The position numbers and the translations under genes are program-made. From Aurantimonas coralicida DSM 14790 (GTDB lineage Bacteria > Pseudomonadota > Alphaproteobacteria > Rhizobiales > Rhizobiaceae), in contig NZ_ATXK01000002.1 of the NCBI RefSeq assembly GCF_000421645.1, forward strand, positions 434,001-498,000: 64,000 nucleotides of DNA, in the 5' to 3' direction. The notes under the pieces were generated by a model that was not told where the DNA came from, made no database searches, and saw only the letters and a list, made by a program, of their open reading frames with translations. Positions within the stretch are counted from its first letter, which is position 1; every line of letters begins with the position of its first letter. Shown here one piece after another: positions 57,879 through 64,000 of the stretch.

Positions 57879-60800
57879 CTAGGCAAGGCCGGCGGGACGC
57901 CGCAGGTCCAGCGTCGTTGGGAAGGTCGCGTTGGGCCGCTCGCCGATCGGCTCGTAGGTGCCGGGCGTGTGGCCGATTTCCTCGAAGCGGGCGAGACGCC
58001 GGGCCTCGGCCTCGTAGGAATTGACCGGAAACGTATCGTAGTTGCGACCGCCCGGATGGGCGACGTGATAGACGCAGCCGCCCAGCGAGCGCTTCGACCA
58101 TCGATCGTAGATGTCGAAGGTCAGCGGCGCGTCGACGGGCAGGGTCGGATGCAGCCCCGAGGCCGGCTGCCACGCCTTGAAGCGCACGCCCGCTACCGCA
58201 TCCTTGCCGCTGCCGGTCGGCGTCATCGGTACTTCGCGGCCGTTGCAGGTGAGCATGTGGCGCGCCGGGTCGAAGCCGCTCATCTTCGCCTGCAGCCGCT
58301 CGACCGAGGAATCGACGAAGCGCACCGTGCCGCCGATGGCGCCCGTCTCGCCCATCACATGCCAGGGCTCCAGCGCCTGGCGCAGTTCCAGCGTGACACC
58401 GCTGCGCTCGATCCGGCCGCAGAAGGGGAAGCGGAACTCGGCCTGCGCCTCGAACCACTCGGCCCGCATCGGATAGCCGGCCGCGCCGAGATCGGCGAGG
58501 ACGTCGGTAAAGTCCTGCCAGACGAATTCCGGCAGCATGAAGCGGTCGTGCAGGGTGGTGCCCCAGCGCACGAAGCGGCCGGTCTCCGGCGTCTTCCAGA
58601 ACTTGGCGATCAGCGCCCGGATGAGGAGCTGCTGGGCCAAGCTCATCCGCGCGTCCGGCGGCATCTCGAAGCCGCGGAATTCGACGAGGCCGAGGCGGCC
58701 CGTCGGACCGTCGGGGGAGAACAGTTTGTCGATGCAGATCTCGGCTCGGTGGGTGTTGCCGGTCACGTCGATCAGGAGGTTGCGGAACAGCCGGTCGGTC
58801 ATCCATGGCGCCACGGAGGTGGAATCCTCCGGGATCTGCGCCATGGCGATCTCGAGCTCGTAAAGCTGGTCGTGGCGCGCCTCGTCGATGCGGGGCGCCT
58901 GGCTCGTCGGTCCGATGAACAGGCCGGAGAACAGATAGGACAGCGACGGATGGCGCTGCCAGTAGAGGACCAGCGACTTCAGGAGGTCCGGCCGCCGCAG
59001 GAAGGGCGAATCCAGCGGCGTGGCGCCGCCGACGACCACATGGTTGCCGCCGCCGGTGCCGGCATGCTTGCCGTCGATCATGAACTTGTCGGTGCCCAGC
59101 CGCGACTGCCGCGCCTCCTCGTAGACGGCCGTGGTGATGTCGACGCTCTCGCGCCATGACGCGGCGGGATGGACATTGACCTCGATGACGCCCGGGTCGG
59201 GTGCGACGCGGATGACGTTGAGCCGCGGATCGGCCGGCGGGGCATAGCCCTCGATCTGGATCGGCAGGTTTTCCGCTTCCGCCACCTCCTCGACTGCGCC
59301 GAGAAGGTCGAGATAGGCCTCGGCGGTCTCCAGCGGCGGCATGAACACGCATAATTTGCCGTCGCGCGGCTCGATGGCGATGGCGGTACGCACCGCGCCC
59401 AGAATGGCATTGGGGCTCGGCTCGGCCGGGGCCGCCGGCGCTGCGGTGCCAGAAGTCGACGTCATGCCGGCGCTGCCCGCCGACTGGCGCATCGTGCCGG
59501 CAGGGCCGTCCATTGCCTGCTCGGCCGTGTCGTCCCGCTGGCTCTGCATCTCGACGCGGCCGTACTGGGTGCGGTTTTGCGGCGGCAGCGGCGGGAAGGG
59601 CTGCATCGGGTCGGCCGGGTGGATGTAGGGATAGTCCTTCGGCTCCAGATGCGGGATCGCGCCGAGCGGCAGGCGATAGCCCAGCGCACTGTCGCCGGGG
59701 GCGAGGAACAGATGCCCGCGCCGGGTCGTCCAGCGCTCCGACTGCCAGCGCAGGGCGCGCTCGCCGCGTCCCTGCCACGCCTGCACCGGCAGGACATAGC
59801 CGGTCGGCTTGGACAGGCCGCGCGAGAACACCGTCGCCAGACGGGCGCGCTCCTCCGGGTCCTCGAGCTTGGAATCGGTCGGCTCGACATTTTCGGGAAG
59901 CTGCGCCTCGCGGGCGAGCCAGTAGGCGGAGTCCTCATAGGCCGGCGCGGCGTAGTCGGGCGACACGCCGATCGCCTCGGCGACCTTGCGCGACAGGCGC
60001 TCGGCCTCTTCGGGCCCGACCGGGCGCGCCTCGGTCTCACGCGCCACCAGTTCGGCGTTCTTCCAGACCGGCACGCCGTCCTTGCGCCAGTAGAGCGAGA
60101 AGGTCCAGCGCGGAAGGGTCTCGCCTGGATACCACTTGCCCTGGCCGTAATGCAGGAAGCCGCCGGGCGCGAACCGGTCGCGCAGGCGCCGGATCAGGTC
60201 GTCAGCGAGGCCCCGCTTCATCGGGCCGGTCGCGTCGGCGTTCCATTCCGGCGACTCGAACTCGTCGATCGAGACGAAGGTCGGCTCGCCGCCCATGGTC
60301 AGGCGGACGTCGTTCTCCACCAGTTCGCGGTCCACCTTTTCGCCGAGCGCGTCCAGCGCCTGCCAGCTCTCCTCGGAGAAGGGGTAGGACACGCGCGGCC
60401 GCTCGGAGATGCGGTCGACGGTCATTTCGAAGTCGAATTCGACCTCGGCGAAGCTGACGACGCCCGAGATCGGCGCGGCCGAGCGGTAATGCGGCGTCGC
60501 GGCCAAAGGCACATGGCTCTCGCCGGTCATCAGGCCGGAGGTTGGGTCGAGGCCGATCCAGCCGGCTCCGGGCAGATAGACCTCGGCCCAGGCGTGCAGG
60601 TCGGTGAAATCGACATCGGTGCCCGTGGGACCGTCGAGGGCGACCTGGTCGGGCTTCAACTGGATCAGATAGCCGGAGACGAAGCGGGCGGCGAAGCCGA
60701 GATGACGCAGGACCTGGACCAGCAGCCAAGACGTGTCGCGGCACGAGCCCGAGCGGTTCTGCAGCGTTTCGTCCGGCGTCTGAACGCCCGGCTCCATGCG

Positions 60801-61280
60801 CACCAGATAGGTGATCTCCTGCTGCAGCGTCCGGTTGAGGCCGACGAGGAAATCCACCGTATGGGTTTCGCTGCGGTCGAGCTCTTCCAGATAGCGGGTC
60901 AGCAGCGGACCGGCCGGCTCGGCGCCGAGATAGGCGGAGAGGTCGGTCTTCAGCGGCTCCTCGTACTGGAACGGCCAGGCCTCGGCCGCTTCCTCGACGA
61001 AGAAGTCGAACGGATTATAGACCGTCATGTCGGCCAGGAGATCGACCTCGATGCGGAATTCCGTGGCTTCTTCCGGGAACACCAGACGCGCGAGGTAGTT
61101 GCCGAATGGATCCTGTTGCCAGTTGATGAAGTGGTTTTCGGGCAGGATCTTCAGCGCGTAGGACGGCACCCTGGTGCGCGAATGCGGTGCCGGCCGCAGC
61201 CGGATGACCTGCGGGCCGAGCCTGACGGGGCGGTCGTAGCGGTAATGGGTGACATGGTGCAGGGCTGCTAGGATCGACAT
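57879..61280 (-). CDS. Transglutaminase-like/DUF2126 protein
   Basis: This 1133-residue protein starts with a transglutaminase-like region (1 to about 290): the beta domain ([23 protein letters not shown]) and a triad C180 ([14 protein letters not shown]), H229 ([10 protein letters not shown]) and D245 (GLDPTSG). Residues about 310-1133 are DUF2126, with [49 protein letters not shown] and a late [14 protein letters not shown]. The last two resemble an amidoligase active region of the glutamine-synthetase fold, which is inference. It is predicted to work with the ATP-grasp/alpha-E pair, and probably in the cytoplasm. The start at 61280 fits homologues; the ribosome site is weak. Confidence 0.9.
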   Translation of the reverse strand: MSILAALHHVTHYRYDRPVRLGPQVIRLRPAPHSRTRVPSYALKILPENHFINWQQDPFGNYLARLVFPEEATEFRIEVDLLADMTVYNPFDFFVEEAAEAWPFQYEEPLKTDLSAYLGAEPAGPLLTRYLEELDRSETHTVDFLVGLNRTLQQEITYLVRMEPGVQTPDETLQNRSGSCRDTSWLLVQVLRHLGFAARFVSGYLIQLKPDQVALDGPTGTDVDFTDLHAWAEVYLPGAGWIGLDPTSGLMTGESHVPLAATPHYRSAAPISGVVSFAEVEFDFEMTVDRISERPRVSYPFSEESWQALDALGEKVDRELVENDVRLTMGGEPTFVSIDEFESPEWNADATGPMKRGLADDLIRRLRDRFAPGGFLHYGQGKWYPGETLPRWTFSLYWRKDGVPVWKNAELVARETEARPVGPEEAERLSRKVAEAIGVSPDYAAPAYEDSAYWLAREAQLPENVEPTDSKLEDPEERARLATVFSRGLSKPTGYVLPVQAWQGRGERALRWQSERWTTRRGHLFLAPGDSALGYRLPLGAIPHLEPKDYPYIHPADPMQPFPPLPPQNRTQYGRVEMQSQRDDTAEQAMDGPAGTMRQSAGSAGMTSTSGTAAPAAPAEPSPNAILGAVRTAIAIEPRDGKLCVFMPPLETAEAYLDLLGAVEEVAEAENLPIQIEGYAPPADPRLNVIRVAPDPGVIEVNVHPAASWRESVDITTAVYEEARQSRLGTDKFMIDGKHAGTGGGNHVVVGGATPLDSPFLRRPDLLKSLVLYWQRHPSLSYLFSGLFIGPTSQAPRIDEARHDQLYELEIAMAQIPEDSTSVAPWMTDRLFRNLLIDVTGNTHRAEICIDKLFSPDGPTGRLGLVEFRGFEMPPDARMSLAQQLLIRALIAKFWKTPETGRFVRWGTTLHDRFMLPEFVWQDFTDVLADLGAAGYPMRAEWFEAQAEFRFPFCGRIERSGVTLELRQALEPWHVMGETGAIGGTVRFVDSSVERLQAKMSGFDPARHMLTCNGREVPMTPTGSGKDAVAGVRFKAWQPASGLHPTLPVDAPLTFDIYDRWSKRSLGGCVYHVAHPGGRNYDTFPVNSYEAEARRLARFEEIGHTPGTYEPIGERPNATFPTTLDLRRPAGLA

Positions 61281-61374
61281 CGGAACTTTCGTGCAGGTCA
61301 CTCGGAACGCGGCGGGGCGGATGCTGCAGACGTTCCTTGACCATAAGGCCGGGACGGTTCCCGGCAAGCTCTCC

Positions 61375-61393
61375 CATCCCCCTGCAGGGGATG
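61375..61393. promoter_or_regulatory. Inverted repeat CATCCCC-N5-GGGGATG in a divergent promoter region
   Basis: Perfect 7-base arms with a 5-base CTGCA centre lie in the 223-base gap between the DUF2126 gene (minus) and the metallopeptidase gene (plus), followed by an AT-rich ATTTATTT patch. It could be an operator controlling both genes. No protein-like frame occupies the rest of the gap. Confidence 0.4.
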
Positions 61394-61503
61394 CGGACCG
61401 ATTTATTTGCCTCCGGCGCCACAAAGCCGGAACCTGCCGCCCATCGGCGCATTGATGCGCGCTGGCTGCTAACGCCACGTCAGGCGCCGCAAAGGTATTG
61501 AAG

Positions 61504-62601
61504 ATGAAGCTGTTTTCCTGTCCGTCCTGCTCGCACACCGTGTTCTTCGAAAACACCGTCTGCGAGCGCTGCAATCACGCGCTCGGCTACGAGCCGCAGG
61601 CCAACCATATCCTGGCGCTGGAGGCCGACGACGGGATCTGGAAGTCGGTCGGCGCCTACAGTGATGCCGGCCGCTGGAAATACTGCCAGAACAGCGAATA
61701 CGGCGTCTGCAACTGGCTGATCCCCGGCGACAGCGCCGACAGCCTGTGCGCCGCCTGCCGGCACAATGTCACGGTGCCCGACCTCGGCGATACCGAGAAG
61801 GTCGATCTGTGGCGCAGCATGGAGATCGCCAAGCACCGGATGATCTACACGGCGATGCGGCTCGGCCTGCCGCTGGTGACCCGCGACGAGGACGATGAGG
61901 GCCTGGGCTTCGACTTCCTGTCGAACGATCCCGGCACCAACGAATCGGTGATGACCGGCCACGACGACGGGCTGATCACCATCGCGCTGGTCGAGGCGAA
62001 CGATGCCGAGCGCGAGAAGCGCCGGACATCGATGGGCGAGCCCTACCGCACGCTGCTAGGTCATTTCCGCCACGAGGTCGGCCACTGGTACTGGGACCGG
62101 CTGGTCCGCGACGGCGGTGCGCTGGACGCCTGCCGGGCGATCTTCGGCGACGACACGGTGGATTACGGCGACGCGCTGCAGACCCACTACGCCAACGGCC
62201 CGAAGCCGAACTGGCAGGACGAATATGTCTCGTCCTATGCCGGTGCCCATGCCTGGGAAGATTTCGCCGAGACCTGGGCGCATTACTTCCACATTGTCGA
62301 TACGCTGGAGACCGGCCGCAGCTGGGGCGTCATCGTCAATCCGCGGGTCGACGAGGCCGGGCTCCTCAGCACCCGGATCGATTTCGACGTCTTCGCGGAA
62401 GGTGTCACGACGCAGGAAATCGCCGGGGCGTGGCTGCCGCTGTCGGCGGCACTGAACTCGTTCAACCGCTCGATGGGGCATCAGGATCTCTATCCCTTCG
62501 TGCTCTCCGAAACGGTGATCGGCAAGCTCGGCTTCATCCACGATCTGGTCCATGGCCGGATCGGCAACGCGACGGGCAAGGCCGGCGCGCACCGCGGCTG
62601 A
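61504..62601 (+). CDS. Zinc-ribbon metallopeptidase
   Basis: The 365-residue cytoplasmic protein has an N-terminal zinc ribbon (CPSC at 6-9, CERC at 20-23), a second Cys group (C61, C69, CAAC at 82-85), and a zincin-like domain with H190-E-V-G-H194-WYW. The further acid-rich [13 protein letters not shown] probably supplies the third ligand. It fits the putative zinc-binding metallopeptidase family of unknown substrate. AAAGG precedes the ATG; a TTG two codons earlier is possible. It is divergent from DUF2126 and may be part of the same peptide-processing set. Confidence 0.88.
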   Translation: MKLFSCPSCSHTVFFENTVCERCNHALGYEPQANHILALEADDGIWKSVGAYSDAGRWKYCQNSEYGVCNWLIPGDSADSLCAACRHNVTVPDLGDTEKVDLWRSMEIAKHRMIYTAMRLGLPLVTRDEDDEGLGFDFLSNDPGTNESVMTGHDDGLITIALVEANDAEREKRRTSMGEPYRTLLGHFRHEVGHWYWDRLVRDGGALDACRAIFGDDTVDYGDALQTHYANGPKPNWQDEYVSSYAGAHAWEDFAETWAHYFHIVDTLETGRSWGVIVNPRVDEAGLLSTRIDFDVFAEGVTTQEIAGAWLPLSAALNSFNRSMGHQDLYPFVLSETVIGKLGFIHDLVHGRIGNATGKAGAHRG

Positions 62602-62798
62602 CGAGCAGGTCGCGACCATCGAAATTACCGGGCGCGGACCGGTCCGGCGGTGGCACAAATGCCATTCGCGTGAGTTAGGCTGATGCGGGCCGGAGACGGA
62701 AGCAGCGTTGGTCGGCAAGGCGGTCGCAGCGACACGACCAGCCACCGCGTGCAGCGCGGCCGGACCGCATCGGCCCATGGAATTGACGGGACAGGCAT

Positions 62799-64000
62799 AT
62801 GACAGGCGGCAATCGTTTCTCCTTCGACACGTCCTGGGGCACACGGCACGGGGATGACGGGACCGTCTTCCGGCTCTGGGCGCCCGGCGCCGGACATGTC
62901 GATCTCGTCATTGGACGCCAAGGCGGTGAGAACGACTTCCTTGCAATGGAGAAGGACGCCGCCGGCTGGTGGCGGGTCACGACCGATCAGGTTGCCGTCG
63001 GTGGCGGCTACGGTTTCCGCGTCGATGACGGCATAGTCGTTCCCGACCCCGCGGCGCGCGCCCAGATGGGCGACGTGCACGGCCTGTCGAAACTGGTCGA
63101 TCCACGATCCTATGCCTGGAAGACTGCCGACTGGGCCGGCCGGCCCTGGGAAGAGGTGGTCTTCTACGAACTCCACACCGGCACCTTCACCGAGGCCGGC
63201 ACCTTCGAGGCGATGATCGAGCGGCTCGACTATCTGCGGGACCTCGGGATCACCGCGGTCGAGCTGATGCCCGTCGCCCAGTTCGGCGGCCGCCGCGGCT
63301 GGGGCTATGACGGCGTGCTGCTCTACTGCCCGCACGAGGTCTATGGCGGCGTCGACGGTCTCAAGCGGCTGGTCGACGCGGCGCATGAGCGCGGCCTGAT
63401 GGTCTTCCTCGACGTCGTCTACAACCATTTCGGACCCGACGGGAACTACATCGGCTCCTATGCGCCGGAGTTCTTCCACGAGGAGATCCACACCCCCTGG
63501 GGCGCGGCGATCGCCTATGACGAAGCGCCGGTGCGCGAGTTCATGATCGACAATGCGCTCTACTGGCTCGAGGAATACCGGATCGACGGCCTGCGCCTCG
63601 ACGCGATCGACTCAATCAAGGACACCACCGACACCCCGCTGGTGAAGGAACTGGCCGCGCGGGTCCGGGCGGCCTTTCCCGATCGCCACGTGCATCTGAC
63701 CACAGAGGACGACCGCAACATCACCTGGCATGTCGCCCGCGACGAGGCCGGGCAGCCGGCGCTGGTCTCGGGCGAATGGAACGACGATTTCCATCATTGC
63801 GCCCATGTCATCGCGACCCATGAATACGACAATTACTACGCCGACTATGTCGGCCACAGCGTCGAGCAGATGGCCAAGTGCCTGGCCACCGGCTTCGTCT
63901 TCCAGGGCGAGTATTCCGAGCATCGCGGCCACGAGGTGGGCGAGAATTCGGCGCATCTGCCACCGACGGCCTTTGTCAATTTCGTCCAGAACCACGACCA
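62799..64000 (+). CDS. treZ: Malto-oligosyltrehalose trehalohydrolase, 5' part
   Basis: The frame runs from an ATG at 62799 to the right edge with no stop (about 400 residues seen), so the C-terminus is missing. It matches TreZ: a CBM48-like N-domain (GTVFRLWAPGAGHVDLVI), FYELHTGTFTEAGTFEAMI, VYNHFGPDGNYIG, the nucleophile D268 (GLRLDAIDSI), E303 (LTTEDDRN) and the final NFVQNHDQ region. TreZ releases trehalose from maltooligosyltrehalose made by TreY. GGGACAGG precedes the ATG. It may supply trehalose to the TreS-maltokinase-GlgE route, so treY or glgX may lie just outside. Confidence 0.93.
   Translation, partial: MTGGNRFSFDTSWGTRHGDDGTVFRLWAPGAGHVDLVIGRQGGENDFLAMEKDAAGWWRVTTDQVAVGGGYGFRVDDGIVVPDPAARAQMGDVHGLSKLVDPRSYAWKTADWAGRPWEEVVFYELHTGTFTEAGTFEAMIERLDYLRDLGITAVELMPVAQFGGRRGWGYDGVLLYCPHEVYGGVDGLKRLVDAAHERGLMVFLDVVYNHFGPDGNYIGSYAPEFFHEEIHTPWGAAIAYDEAPVREFMIDNALYWLEEYRIDGLRLDAIDSIKDTTDTPLVKELAARVRAAFPDRHVHLTTEDDRNITWHVARDEAGQPALVSGEWNDDFHHCAHVIATHEYDNYYADYVGHSVEQMAKCLATGFVFQGEYSEHRGHEVGENSAHLPPTAFVNFVQNHD

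Noticed and set aside
62636-62645. GGACCGGTCC palindrome after the metallopeptidase gene
   Set aside because: A 10-base GC-rich palindrome with no loop or T-run is expected by chance in this DNA and has no supporting context.
62625-63491. Minus-strand frame of about 288 codons over treZ
   Set aside because: The plus strand encodes clear TreZ motifs through this stretch; the minus frame is a shadow.

Overview
The window reads as chromosomal DNA of a GC-rich alphaproteobacterium, most likely a Hyphomicrobiales (rhizobial or methylotroph-like) species. This rests on gene content: an fhc formyltransferase/hydrolase complex (tetrahydromethanopterin C1 metabolism), a PuuD-type urate oxidase, a membrane quinoprotein glucose dehydrogenase and a fused ATP-grasp/alpha-E protein. 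The genus cannot be fixed from sequence reading alone. Gene density is high and many neighbours overlap by 1 to 13 bases (typically ATGA). I saw no rRNA, tRNA, CRISPR array, insertion sequence, phage gene or transcription-factor gene.

Layout. 1-4050: 3' part of fhcB, then fhcA, fhcD, fhcC. 4219-4425: a small Cys-containing protein. 4504-10604: a perfect palindrome and a near-ideal sigma-54 promoter, then the urea ABC transporter urtABCDE. 10734-11189: a secreted YbjN-like protein. 11382-21770: urease genes ureD, ureA, (hupE, small membrane ORF), ureB, (Tat cyclase, CxxC carboxymuconolactone-decarboxylase-like protein), ureC, (mliC-like), ureE, ureF, ureG; opposite-strand genes sit in three of the gaps. 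21767-23104: 8-oxoguanine deaminase coupled to ureG. 23144-25774: quinoprotein glucose dehydrogenase on the minus strand.

25955-28922 (minus): allA, alc and a puuE-uraD fusion. 29002-29676: a HAD hydrolase. 29847-35012: uraH, xdhA, xdhB, xdhC, running into a BMP-type ABC transporter (35024-39738), then puuD, guanine deaminase and an FAH-family hydrolase (to 43494). Together these genes can take guanine or xanthine to urate, 5-hydroxyisourate, OHCU, allantoin, allantoate and ureidoglycolate, then to glyoxylate plus urea. Urea import and urease give ammonia. The nitrogen-type sigma-54 promoter fits a nitrogen-scavenging role.

43709-51325: glgE, a treS-maltokinase fusion and glgB, the GlgE alpha-glucan pathway; treZ at 62799 runs off the window. 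51414-52364: a TPP riboswitch and thiD. 52378-62601: a GGDEF protein, a transglutaminase-like protein, a circularly permuted ATP-grasp/alpha-E fusion, a NavAb-like voltage-gated sodium channel, a transglutaminase/DUF2126 giant protein and a zinc-ribbon HExxH metallopeptidase. This last block is the best candidate for a poorly described system: a predicted peptide-bond-forming and peptide-cleaving module set between alpha-glucan/trehalose genes.
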